Shown: piece by piece, positions 50,216-58,621 of the stretch | Position numbering within the stretch: position 1 is the first letter of the stretch | Layout of the letters: every line of letters starts with the position of its first letter | Assembly (NCBI RefSeq): GCF_000214175.1 | Contig: NC_015564.1 | Span: 1,302,001-1,366,000 of the forward strand | Direction: 5' to 3' | Length of the DNA: 64,000 bases | Source of the DNA: Hoyosella subflava DQS3-9A1 | GTDB lineage: Bacteria > Actinomycetota > Actinomycetes > Mycobacteriales > Mycobacteriaceae | Notes under the pieces: model-generated | Databases searched by the model: none | The model's input: the letters and a program-made list of their open reading frames with translations, nothing else | Told to the model about the DNA's origin: nothing | Position numbers and translations under genes: made by a program

Positions 50216-51768
50216 GCTGCCTGGTCGGCTTCCTGCTTGGGCTTCTCCCGTAGCCAATCGCGCACACGAAGAGGGTCTTCCTGGCGCAGTGACAATGCCG
50301 CCACGATCGCTACCGCAAACGTCAGGAGTACGTGCACCCATGAGTACATTCCGTGCGAGCCATCCGGTCTAAAGATGACCATGAGCCACACTGAAAGTGC
50401 CACGAGCACCACCAGTGTGCGCTGGCTGAGCGCGAAACCTGCGGCAATCGCCAGTGGCCACGAGTAGTACCAGGGCAACGCCGCGGGCGAGAGTGCGACG
50501 ATCGCGAGCAGTGCGAAGAGGATCCCGATCAACGCATCTCGCTGCGAATGCCGGTAACGCCACCAGACGTAGACGAGGATGATGAGCATCGCTGCGCCGC
50601 ACAGCATCCGAGTGATGTCGAGCACTGGGCTGAGGGAGAAATTGGTGACCCATGTCACGACGTGAGCGAGAATCGTGGGCAAGGACAGCCAGTTGACTAT
50701 TCGGGCTGAGCCTTGCAGCGCTGACAGCCAGCCCATGCCCAGTCCAGCAATTGCTGACAGCGCACCGAGGACTACCGCGAATACGCCGAAGCCGATACCT
50801 GCGGCCCGCGCGAACAAAATGAAGGAATGTGCTGGCGGTACCCCGCGCTGCCGGGCATTCTCACGTAAGTGAACCATCCAAATCCACACGACGAAAGGGA
50901 GTGCGACCCCAGCAGTGGCTTTGACCGCGACGCCGACAGTAATGACGGCTATACCCGCGACATGGTGACGCTGCAGAGCGAGGACAACACCTGCGGCCAT
51001 GAGCCCGACCATCAGGACTTCGTTGTGGACGCCTCCAATGAGGTGAATGAGCACCAGAGGGTTGAGAACTGCCAGCCAGATCGCGATTGCTGGATTTCCG
51101 CCAAGATAGCGTGCGAGTCGGGGCACCGCCCAGAGCGTGAGAATCAAGCCGGGGAGCATCGCGAGACGCATGAGCATCGTGCCGATCACGACACTGTCAC
51201 CCGAGATCTTTGTCACCGTCTCCGCAATGAGCATGAAGCCGGGACCGTAAGGCGCGGGTGTGGTTGTCCAGACGATACTCACGTTGTCGAGCAAGGTCCC
51301 TGGATTCACGACAGGACCAACAACGTAAGGATCGAAACCGTCGCGCAGCAGCGCACCCTGGGCGAGGTACGAATACGCATCACGACTGAACAGCGGTACA
51401 GACAGCAACATTGGGACGGTCCACAGCAAGACCGTGAATCGAAGTTCCGCTAGCGACACGTTTCCGCGCAATGTGGCGCGTCCGAGTCGCACCCATGCCC
51501 AGATCATGAGGAGGACACCGACCCATACGAAGATGCTCGCGAGAACGAGTCCGTGGCCGTACCGAAGCCACGACAAGTTGGCTGTTTCGAGGAGCGGGTC
51601 ATGGCGTCGAGTACTTCCCGCGCCCAGTCCGCCAGCAACAAGAATCAGCGCACCGATTACGCCGAGCAGCGCCGCCCTGCCTTGCGGACGCCCGAAGAAC
51701 ACGCGGAGGCTGCCGAGGCGCCGCTCTTCAGCGGTAGTGCGCAGCGACACCCGTGGCGTGGCGTTCAT
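50212..51768 (-). CDS. mptA: Alpha-(1->6)-mannopyranosyltransferase MptA
   Basis: Polyprenyl-phosphomannose-dependent GT-C enzyme that extends the mannan backbone of lipomannan and lipoarabinomannan. About 518 residues and ~13 membrane helices. The conserved first loop (PLFSRDAYSYLAQGALLRDGFDPY, with the acidic GT-C residues), TTTPAPYGPGFMLIAE, GGVHNEVLMVGLM and PAALPWYYSWPLAIA match mycobacterial MptA. Starts at 51828 (GTG), 51807 (ATG) and 51768 (ATG) are all possible; the last gives the usual length. It is flanked by carotenoid genes on both sides. Confidence 0.93.
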   Translation of the reverse strand: MNATPRVSLRTTAEERRLGSLRVFFGRPQGRAALLGVIGALILVAGGLGAGSTRRHDPLLETANLSWLRYGHGLVLASIFVWVGVLLMIWAWVRLGRATLRGNVSLAELRFTVLLWTVPMLLSVPLFSRDAYSYLAQGALLRDGFDPYVVGPVVNPGTLLDNVSIVWTTTPAPYGPGFMLIAETVTKISGDSVVIGTMLMRLAMLPGLILTLWAVPRLARYLGGNPAIAIWLAVLNPLVLIHLIGGVHNEVLMVGLMAAGVVLALQRHHVAGIAVITVGVAVKATAGVALPFVVWIWMVHLRENARQRGVPPAHSFILFARAAGIGFGVFAVVLGALSAIAGLGMGWLSALQGSARIVNWLSLPTILAHVVTWVTNFSLSPVLDITRMLCGAAMLIILVYVWWRYRHSQRDALIGILFALLAIVALSPAALPWYYSWPLAIAAGFALSQRTLVVLVALSVWLMVIFRPDGSHGMYSWVHVLLTFAVAIVAALSLRQEDPLRVRDWLREKPKQEADQAA

Positions 51769-51900
51769 CGGCGCCGATTCACCCCCTTGAGTCCTGGGAT
51801 GCTGCATCTTCTGAAGAGCGGTCCCCACAAGACGCAGCTAAAGACGGCTTATTGTATCGGCCAGCTCCGTGTCCGACTTGAGCGGCATGAGCAATACGTG

Positions 51901-53514
51901 TCACCCGGTGATGCGTGAGGCGGCGAGCTTCCCCGAAATGAGGCAGGTGGGAACACCGACGCCGGGCGTCGTGCCGCAGCCTGCTAGTACTGCGTTCTCC
52001 ACGCCCTTGACGAGGTTACGTCGACGGAAGGGGCCGGTCTGCGGGAAGTTGTGGGCTGCAGAGAACGGCGTGCCGGCTGCCATTCCCTGGGCCTGCCACG
52101 TCGCCGGCGAATCGACATGGCTGATCGTGAAGCCGCTGCCGTCTGAACCGGAGATACCCTTGTACCCACGCTCCTCCAGTGCCATCAGCAGTTCTTCCTG
52201 GTACGCCGGCGTCACGCGCTCCCAGTCCAGCGGAGCCGAGTCGAGGTTGGGGCAGGGAGCGAGAACGGAAAGCAATTCGCTCGGCTCATCTGGATCCCCG
52301 AGAAGCATGCCGGCATCAGTGAGGGACGGTCGAGTGATCAGGAGCGAAGGGTCAGTCATGAGCTGGCCGCGGCCGCTGCGCCCGGTCAACTCCCGGAATG
52401 TGCGATCCCACGCGCCGCCGAAGTCGATGATGTGGTGCCCTTGCGCCGGCCACAGTGAGGCAGTGGATTTCGGAACGGTTCCATGCATGATGAATGCAGA
52501 CGGTGACCATCGCGTGCTCCGCCGTGCCGGGCGGGCTGGTGTTGAACGGAGGAGACCGTCAACGATCGGCAAGTCAGCAGTAAGAACGAATGCGTCTGCA
52601 GTGAAGCGTTGTCCATCGGCGCAGCGCGCGGCGGTGATGCGGGGACCGCTGGATTCTAGCGATGTGACGTCAGCGTCGTAGTGGATCGTGCCGCCAGCGT
52701 GGACTAACGCGTCCGCCATTGCGGCGGTGATTGAGTGCATTCCGCCTTCAGGGAAGTACACGCCGAGTGACGTGTCCATATGAGCAATGGCGCCGTAGAC
52801 GCCAAGCGCTTTGGCTGGGGGCATCCCCGCGTAGAGCGCCTGGAAGGTGAAAATTCGCTGTAGCCGGGAATCTTTCAGTCGCTTCGATACCTGGCGCCCG
52901 AGGCGCCCGAAACCGCCAATCGCGACGAGTTGGCTGATTTCGCGCAAAGCTGCCGGGCTATTGACGAGGTCAAGTGGCGAATCAAAGTTCGAGGCGATGA
53001 AGCGGTCGAACTCAGTTTCAAAGACCGATTGCAGCCACGCGCGGAGATCCCGGTACCTGCTGGCCTCATCTGCACCACACGTGCGCCGGACTTCCTCTTC
53101 CATCTGCTCGGGATCACTGTGGACATTGATCTCTGTGCCATCAGCGAACCGTGCGTGATAGGCGGGGTCAAGCCGACGGATGTGCAGTTGCGGTGTGGTC
53201 GATCGCCGTGTGGCCCCTACTGCCGCGAGTGCCTCGTCGATCAGGTCGGGCATTGTAAGAACAGTCGCACCCGAGTCGATCCGGAACCCGTCCCCGTCGT
53301 GGGAGCCAGCGTAGAAACCTACTCGTCCACCTGGGTGGCTCGATCTTTCAAGCAGGGTTACCTCGCGTCCTGAACCACGCAAGTGGAGAGCGGCCGCAAG
53401 CCCGGACAGGCCCGCCCCGACGACGACAACGTGGTCGGACCGGCCCGACACGGTAGCGCGGCTGTTTCCAGGCTTGCTCGCAGCGGCTCCCGCCGCCGGC
53501 GAATAGGCAGACAT
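51901..53514 (-). CDS. crtI: Phytoene desaturase
   Basis: FAD-dependent desaturase that converts phytoene to neurosporene or lycopene. 537 residues. N-terminal dinucleotide-binding motif VVVVGAGLSGLAAALHLRGSG with the ERSSHPGGRVG continuation; C-terminal carotenoid-oxidoreductase signature in VENAVLAGCGTTPGVGVPTCLISGKL. ATG 53514 follows ctggaggaag. It lies 62 nt after idsA2 and 132 nt before mptA on the same strand. The number of desaturation steps cannot be read from sequence. Confidence 0.94.
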   Translation of the reverse strand: MSAYSPAAGAAASKPGNSRATVSGRSDHVVVVGAGLSGLAAALHLRGSGREVTLLERSSHPGGRVGFYAGSHDGDGFRIDSGATVLTMPDLIDEALAAVGATRRSTTPQLHIRRLDPAYHARFADGTEINVHSDPEQMEEEVRRTCGADEASRYRDLRAWLQSVFETEFDRFIASNFDSPLDLVNSPAALREISQLVAIGGFGRLGRQVSKRLKDSRLQRIFTFQALYAGMPPAKALGVYGAIAHMDTSLGVYFPEGGMHSITAAMADALVHAGGTIHYDADVTSLESSGPRITAARCADGQRFTADAFVLTADLPIVDGLLRSTPARPARRSTRWSPSAFIMHGTVPKSTASLWPAQGHHIIDFGGAWDRTFRELTGRSGRGQLMTDPSLLITRPSLTDAGMLLGDPDEPSELLSVLAPCPNLDSAPLDWERVTPAYQEELLMALEERGYKGISGSDGSGFTISHVDSPATWQAQGMAAGTPFSAAHNFPQTGPFRRRNLVKGVENAVLAGCGTTPGVGVPTCLISGKLAASRITG

Positions 53515-53576
53515 TATCTTCCTCCAGTAGATTCACGCGGCGATCCGGCCCGCTATGGGACCGCAAATCAAGTCGA

Positions 53577-54683
53577 TCAGTAGGTGCGGCGCGTCACCGC
53601 CAGAGCCATCGCGTGGAGCGCATCCTTTGTACCCGAGGACGCGGAACTCGCGTGGAGCGCCGTCAGGGCTCGATCAGTGAGGTCCGCTATCTGCTTCTCG
53701 ACGCGCGCCACTGCTCCGAGACTGATTATCAATGAACGAAGTGAGTCGACGTCCGCTTCGCTGAGGTCAGTTCCCACGGCGCTGCGTAGCGTAGCGGCAG
53801 CGCCAGGCCGGCTAGCGTCAGCAGACTCGAGAGCATATGCGAGCAGAGCGGTGCGCTTTCCCGCGCGCAAATCGTCTCCAGAGGGTTTACCCGTAGTAGC
53901 GGGATCCCCAAAGACGCCGAGTAAATCGTCGCGAAGCTGAAATGCAATCCCGATATCTGCACCGAAGGTCCGGAATGCAGAAATCAGTGCATCGTCTGCA
54001 CCAGCGATCGCCGCTCCGAGATGCAATGGACGCTCGACGGTGTATGCCGCCGTCTTGAAACGGTTGATCTTCAGCGCGGAACCGTGGCTGCCATCCCCCG
54101 AAGCCTCAACAACGATATCGAGGAGCTGGCCGCCGAGGACCTCTGTCCTCATCGCGGCCCAGACGGGCAGCGCGCGCTGACGAGCATCGGTTCCGATCTC
54201 CGAGCCATGGAACATGTCATCAGCCCACGCGAGCGCGAGGTCGCCAATGAGAATTCCGGCAGCCTCCCCGAACGCTTCTGGGTCTCCGCCCCATCCTTTG
54301 TCCCGATGCTGCCGGGCGAACTCCACATGGAGGGTGGGAAAGCCGCGCCGGGTGCGGGAGTTGTCGATGATGTCGTCGTGAATCAATGCGCACGCCTGAA
54401 TCAGCTCCAAGGACGCGCAGGCGGCAAGCACGTTGTGCGTACCTGGGGCATCGACGTGGCCGCCCGCGCCCAGCCACCCCGCCCAGGCGAATGTTGGCCG
54501 GACGCGCTTACCCCCGCGGAGCACGAAGTCTTCAAGGTGGTTGACGGCGCTACGAAACTCGGTGCCGACGGGTTCGACCAGGCTTCTCCGCTTGCGGAAG
54601 AAGTCCCGCAGCGCACCTGCCACATCTTCCCGAATATCGTAAGGAGCTTGCGGGAGCCCAGAAGGCAGGTGGGGGGGCATCAT
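53577..54683 (-). CDS. idsA2: Geranylgeranyl diphosphate synthase (polyprenyl synthetase)
   Basis: Makes the C20 precursor used by CrtB. 368 residues. First aspartate-rich motif ALIHDDIIDNSRTRRG, second in FQLRDDLLGVFGD, followed by GKPSGDDLRAGKRTALL; GGKRVRP near the N-terminus binds the diphosphate. Residues just before DDIID are small or non-aromatic (ELIQACAL), in keeping with a product of about C20. Tandem ATGs at 54683 and 54680. Counterpart of Rv2173. It is first in the idsA2-crtI-mptA-crtB series and divergent from metF. Confidence 0.92.
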   Translation of the reverse strand: MMPPHLPSGLPQAPYDIREDVAGALRDFFRKRRSLVEPVGTEFRSAVNHLEDFVLRGGKRVRPTFAWAGWLGAGGHVDAPGTHNVLAACASLELIQACALIHDDIIDNSRTRRGFPTLHVEFARQHRDKGWGGDPEAFGEAAGILIGDLALAWADDMFHGSEIGTDARQRALPVWAAMRTEVLGGQLLDIVVEASGDGSHGSALKINRFKTAAYTVERPLHLGAAIAGADDALISAFRTFGADIGIAFQLRDDLLGVFGDPATTGKPSGDDLRAGKRTALLAYALESADASRPGAAATLRSAVGTDLSEADVDSLRSLIISLGAVARVEKQIADLTDRALTALHASSASSGTKDALHAMALAVTRRTY

Positions 54684-54852
54684 TGGCGCGCTCAGCGCTC
54701 GCTCCTGTCGTCGACGCGTAACCTACGGGCACGCCTTACTTGTGCTGGAGTCCGTCTGCCGGAAGCCGCGCGACCAAGGTATCGGTCGGCGACAATGGCC
54801 GTTGCTCGCAGCATACCGGTCGATCGAAGGGCGATCATTTGCACCGAATCCG

Positions 54853-54858
54853 TATGCT
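54853..54858 (+). promoter_or_regulatory. -10 element, leaderless promoter of metF
   Basis: TATGCT followed by tgcttag and GTG 54866 (7-nt spacer). It supports GTG 54866 as the metF start. Confidence 0.5.
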
Positions 54859-54865
54859 TGCTTAG

Positions 54866-55831
54866 GTGACGAGTCAGGTGAGGCAGACAGGTGTGCGTGG
54901 AATGAGACCGGGCCGGACCCCGTCGATCGTGGAGCGGATTACCTCCGACCCGCGCTCGACCCCGTTTTCTGTTGAGTTCTACCCACCGCGCAATGAAAAG
55001 GAAGAGCAGCGGCTCTGGCGTGCGGTTCGGACGTTCGAACAACTGCATCCAGCGTTCGTCTCCCTGACCTACGGCGCCGGTGGCTCGACACGCGACCGCA
55101 CCGTTCGAATCGCGGGTCAGATCGCCACCGAGACCACGTTGCTCCCGGTGGCACACCTCACGGCGGTAGACCACAGCATCAGCGAACTCCGTGGCCTGGT
55201 GGGATCTTACGCAGACCGGGGAATTGTGAATCTCCTCGCACTTCGCGGTGATCCGCCGGGCGACCCCCTCGGAGACTGGGTCATGCATCCCGAAGGTGTC
55301 GAATACGCGGAAGAGCTCGTCCGCCTCATCAGGGAACTTGGCGACTTCCATGTGGGCGTTGCGTCGTTCCCGGAGGGGCACTATCGAGCGAAGGACCTCG
55401 ATCACGATACCTACTACCTGCTCAACAAGCTGCGTGCAGGCGCTGATTACTCGATAACCCAGATGTTTTTCGAGGTGGAGGACTATTTACGGCTCCGAGA
55501 CCGGGTCGTGGCCGCTGACCCTGTCCAGGGTGAAAAACCCATCATTCCGGGCCTGCTCCCCATCACATCATTGAAGCAGGTCCGCAAGATCGTTGAGCTG
55601 TCCGGCTCCCAGATCCCGCCGTACCTGGAAGAGAGGCTGGCACGAGCTGCCGGCTCCGGGCCGGAGGAAGATCGCGCGGAGGTACGGAAAGTAGGAATCG
55701 AGCTGGCAACCAAGATGAGTGAGCGGCTGATTGCTGAAGGCGCGCCGTGCCTGCATTTCTGCACGCTGAACTTCTCGCGGGCCACCCAAGAAGTCCTCAC
55801 AAATCTGGGGCTGGCACCAGTACCCGCATAG
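54866..55831 (+). CDS. metF: Methylenetetrahydrofolate reductase
   Basis: Reduces methylene-THF to methyl-THF for methionine synthesis. 321 residues, TIM-barrel MetF family: FSVEFYPPRNEKEEQRLW, SLTYGAGGSTRDRT, VNLLALRGDPPGD, ADYSITQMFFEVEDYLR, IIPGLLPITSLKQV. It matches the actinobacterial type (Rv2172c-like); whether it uses NADH or another donor is not visible. The stop is 4 nt from the convergent glycosyltransferase gene. Confidence 0.93.
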   Translation: MTSQVRQTGVRGMRPGRTPSIVERITSDPRSTPFSVEFYPPRNEKEEQRLWRAVRTFEQLHPAFVSLTYGAGGSTRDRTVRIAGQIATETTLLPVAHLTAVDHSISELRGLVGSYADRGIVNLLALRGDPPGDPLGDWVMHPEGVEYAEELVRLIRELGDFHVGVASFPEGHYRAKDLDHDTYYLLNKLRAGADYSITQMFFEVEDYLRLRDRVVAADPVQGEKPIIPGLLPITSLKQVRKIVELSGSQIPPYLEERLARAAGSGPEEDRAEVRKVGIELATKMSERLIAEGAPCLHFCTLNFSRATQEVLTNLGLAPVPA

Positions 55832-55835
55832 TCGG

Positions 55836-57029
55836 TTATCGCAGTGGCCGCCCTTTCCAGTGCGCGCTGCGTCCGTGCGATTGCCGGATCGAGTCAGCCA
55901 GCAGCGCGACGAAAGCCAGCGCTGACAATGGGTGCAGGAGACACTCTGCGACGCGCGCAGCCCCCGGGCGGCGGCCGTGTTCTGTTTGGGAACTCGCGAG
56001 CCTGCTGGTCACGGCGGCTAAATAGCCGATGAATCCGAGACGGCGTGCAGAGCCGTGGCCGAAAAGCGCGACCGCAGGCGGTACCAGGTAGGCGAGCACT
56101 GCCAGCGCCGCAACGACGATTGATCCGCCGGTACTCCCGAATGCAGTGCTGAGCCACCTTCCGTATCCTGCGGAGAGTTCGCGCCGCGACGAATACATGC
56201 GGCAGCGCACATGGGCCCTGCCGCTGACCAGGACGGTCCGGTACTGGCACCGCCGCAGATTCCGTGCGATATTCAGATCTTCGGTGAGGCTTGCAGCAAC
56301 CTTGCTGTGCCCGCCCGCGCGGAGGTACGCCTCCCTTGTGAACGCGAGGAACTGGCCGCACGCGACAGCGGTAGATGGTCTTAAGCTCCGATTGCTTAGC
56401 GCGATCGGCATCGTCGTCATCCACGACCAAGCCAGCAACGGCTGAACGAGCCTCTCAGCACACGACACCGCCCCTTGCGAAGGCCACACGCTGACCAGCC
56501 CCGCCTCGGTGCTGCGGAGCGCTGTCGCAGCGCGGGCGAGCGCTTCAGGTCCGAGCCGGACATCGGCGTCGATGAATATCAAGATCTGAGCGCCCGCGTG
56601 CAGCGCTTCTGTGCTCATCGCCGAGCATGCGGCCTGCTTACCCAGCCAGCCTGGTGGAGGTTCCTGCTCAGAACGCTGGATGCTGAAGCGCGTGTCATCT
56701 GCCGCCGCAGCGATGGCTGCATCGAAGGTCTTGTCGGTAGAGCCGTCGTCGACGATGAACACTCTCATCCCCGGCACGCCACGCTGAGCACGAAGGTCGT
56801 CGATCAACAGCGGGAGCGTCCGCTCCTCGTCTCGCGCCGGAACGCAGACGGCGACCGTACCAGCATGGTGTTTCGGACGGGACCGCTGCAACGCGCCCCC
56901 ATTCCGTGCCGGACGGAAGTCTCTTAGTTGAGGGGTCGTGCGCATGTTGACGAGCGCGGTAGCCGCTCCAGCCACGGAGAGTGCGGCTCCAGCGGCTGCC
57001 ACGCGATACGTCCAGTTGGTTGGCGGCAA
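55836..57029 (-). CDS. GT2 glycosyltransferase, CrtQ/CruC-like, probably carotenoid glycosyltransferase
   Basis: About 397 residues. N-terminal membrane helix (VAAAGAALSVAGAATALVNM), a GT2 catalytic domain (VCVPARDEERTLPLLIDDL, VFIVDDGSTDKTFDAA, ILIFIDADVRLGPEAL with the DXD metal site, GGHSKVAASLTEDLNIARNL) and C-terminal membrane helices. The end HWKGRPLR resembles CrtQ-type carotenoid glycosyltransferases, and crtO and cruF are in the same operon, so the likely acceptor is a hydroxylated carotenoid. The start is uncertain: TTG 57029, one base after the lppM stop, or ATG 56945. Confidence 0.78.
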   Translation of the reverse strand: MPPTNWTYRVAAAGAALSVAGAATALVNMRTTPQLRDFRPARNGGALQRSRPKHHAGTVAVCVPARDEERTLPLLIDDLRAQRGVPGMRVFIVDDGSTDKTFDAAIAAAADDTRFSIQRSEQEPPPGWLGKQAACSAMSTEALHAGAQILIFIDADVRLGPEALARAATALRSTEAGLVSVWPSQGAVSCAERLVQPLLAWSWMTTMPIALSNRSLRPSTAVACGQFLAFTREAYLRAGGHSKVAASLTEDLNIARNLRRCQYRTVLVSGRAHVRCRMYSSRRELSAGYGRWLSTAFGSTGGSIVVAALAVLAYLVPPAVALFGHGSARRLGFIGYLAAVTSRLASSQTEHGRRPGAARVAECLLHPLSALAFVALLADSIRQSHGRSAHWKGRPLR

Positions 57030-57030
57030 A

Positions 57031-57705
57031 TTAGTGTACGAGGTCGCTCGGCTTGGGGGACCGGTCCCGGCTGAACCAGGCCAATGCCCCGACGATGACT
57101 GCTGCAGCAACACTTAGCGCGATCATCAGCCCGGTCCAGCCCGCGAAGCTGCGCGTATTCGGATCTGTGTACGACGTTTCAGCGCGCAGGGAAGTGAGAT
57201 CTCCCGGAGCCGGAGTCCAGACGACAGATCTGTTAGTAGTCATCTCCCCATTGGTTGTTGTGATGTTTGATGGGAAGCTCACAGCGAGCGTGACGGGGGA
57301 GCCGTCAGGGACATTGCGCAGGTCAGCGCGCCCAGTCATGGTGACTACGTTACCGGAGCGCGTAAATCGCAAATCGAAGCTGCCGGGTGCGTCAGACGCG
57401 AACTGCCCCAATTGCCGGAAGTCAGTGAAACTCAAATCGCTGAAAATCAGCTCACTGCCAACGTAGCCCTCATCAGACCAGCGCTGGACGCGCGCGCGTC
57501 CATAGAGCGAATCGGGCACACGCAGTTGCGGACCTTGATCGTTCTCTTCCGTGGGCTCTTGCGCCACGATTATCCGCCCGGATAGACGATCATCCTCGCT
57601 CAATCGGATGTTCGCATCCGTATACAGGCATCCAGTCGTCAGCAGCAGGACAGCGGCGAGCAGCAGGCTTGCTGGCGCAAACCGGCTCCACCTGGGCGAT
57701 CGCAT
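57031..57705 (-). CDS. lppM: Lipoprotein LppM
   Basis: 224 residues. Signal peptide with lipobox LTTGC, a beta-rich extracytoplasmic domain (YTDANIRLSEDDRLSGRIIVAQ ... SPVTLAVSFPSN), and a C-terminal membrane helix (AGWTGLMIALSVAAAVIVGAL). Counterpart of Rv2171, which affects phagocytosis and lipid handling in M. tuberculosis. ATG 57705 is used; GTG 57723 is an alternative, and the frame to 58035 lies within cruF. Here it sits inside a carotenoid operon. Confidence 0.9.
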   Translation of the reverse strand: MRSPRWSRFAPASLLLAAVLLLTTGCLYTDANIRLSEDDRLSGRIIVAQEPTEENDQGPQLRVPDSLYGRARVQRWSDEGYVGSELIFSDLSFTDFRQLGQFASDAPGSFDLRFTRSGNVVTMTGRADLRNVPDGSPVTLAVSFPSNITTTNGEMTTNRSVVWTPAPGDLTSLRAETSYTDPNTRSFAGWTGLMIALSVAAAVIVGALAWFSRDRSPKPSDLVH

Positions 57706-57727
57706 CTTGTTTCGCAACGGCACTCCG

Positions 57728-58621
57728 CTATCGTGCCAGGTCTGACTCGCTGGTTGCGCGCTGACCTGCCGAGCGGCCCCGAATCCGTGGCCGCGATTGT
57801 GCCGTTCGATAAAGCCAGAAGAGCAGCGGTACGCCCGTAACAGCCATCCCGAGCAGGCCAAACGATGCGGAGATCTGCAGGCCCGCATCGGGAAAGCGGG
57901 CATGGAGGAAAACTGCATGGGCGAGCGCGGATCCGAGCCATGTCCAGAGGAAAAGCGCGAGGGGGACGGCATCGGCGCCGAGTCGCGCCCACCGGTCAGG
58001 CGGCTCGGAACCAGGATCAGAACGAGCTGCGGCAACTTCGAGTGCTATCGCGATCACAGTCGCGACAAGCAGCCACCCGGCAAAGTTCGTCAGCGGTATC
58101 TGTCCGGCGCCTGGCAACACCGGCCCGCTCGCACACCACGTCCAGTAACCCATCGTGACCATCTGGGGATCCAGATAAAGGTCCCAGGCCGTGATCGTCA
58201 CTGCCACCAGCGGGACCCGCACTGCGGCCCGCCGCAAGCCGTGGTGACCCGAAAGAAGCGCAGAAACCGCGCACCACACGGGGTAACTACCTGCCGCCCA
58301 GGCCAGCGGCACCACCAGCGGAACTCCGGCAAGGTGCGGACCCAAGCGATCGAGCGCGTACTCGTAGCAGCCGAAGGGGAAACCCGTAGCGACTCCCAGA
58401 GCTTCAGCCGCGAATCCGACCCCTGCCGCTGACAGCAGGAGGGTGACCATAAAAATCGCACCCCGCGTTACCAGCGCATGGGCCAGCGCTGCGGCAGCAA
58501 GGAGGACGACCACGGCCGCGGTAACGGCGTCAAGCAGGGCTCCCTGTGCGAGTGGAAACACGATCTGCATCCCGATCGCCGCAGTCGCAAGGACCACGGC
58601 GATACGCATCAGCGGGGCCAT
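57728..58621 (-). CDS. cruF: Carotenoid biosynthesis membrane protein, CruF-like (DUF422) 1',2'-hydratase
   Basis: 297 residues, about seven membrane helices. DUF422 motifs: AEALGVATGFPFGCYEYALDRLGPHLAGVPLVVPLAW, and AWDLYLDPQMVTMGYWTW, the most conserved part. CruF-type enzymes add water across the 1',2' double bond of an acyclic carotenoid end, creating the hydroxyl that is later glycosylated. ATG 58621 overlaps crtO by 13 bp. Assignment to hydratase is by family and context; some DUF422 members act on C50 carotenoids. Confidence 0.8.
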   Translation of the reverse strand: MAPLMRIAVVLATAAIGMQIVFPLAQGALLDAVTAAVVVLLAAAALAHALVTRGAIFMVTLLLSAAGVGFAAEALGVATGFPFGCYEYALDRLGPHLAGVPLVVPLAWAAGSYPVWCAVSALLSGHHGLRRAAVRVPLVAVTITAWDLYLDPQMVTMGYWTWCASGPVLPGAGQIPLTNFAGWLLVATVIAIALEVAAARSDPGSEPPDRWARLGADAVPLALFLWTWLGSALAHAVFLHARFPDAGLQISASFGLLGMAVTGVPLLFWLYRTAQSRPRIRGRSAGQRATSESDLAR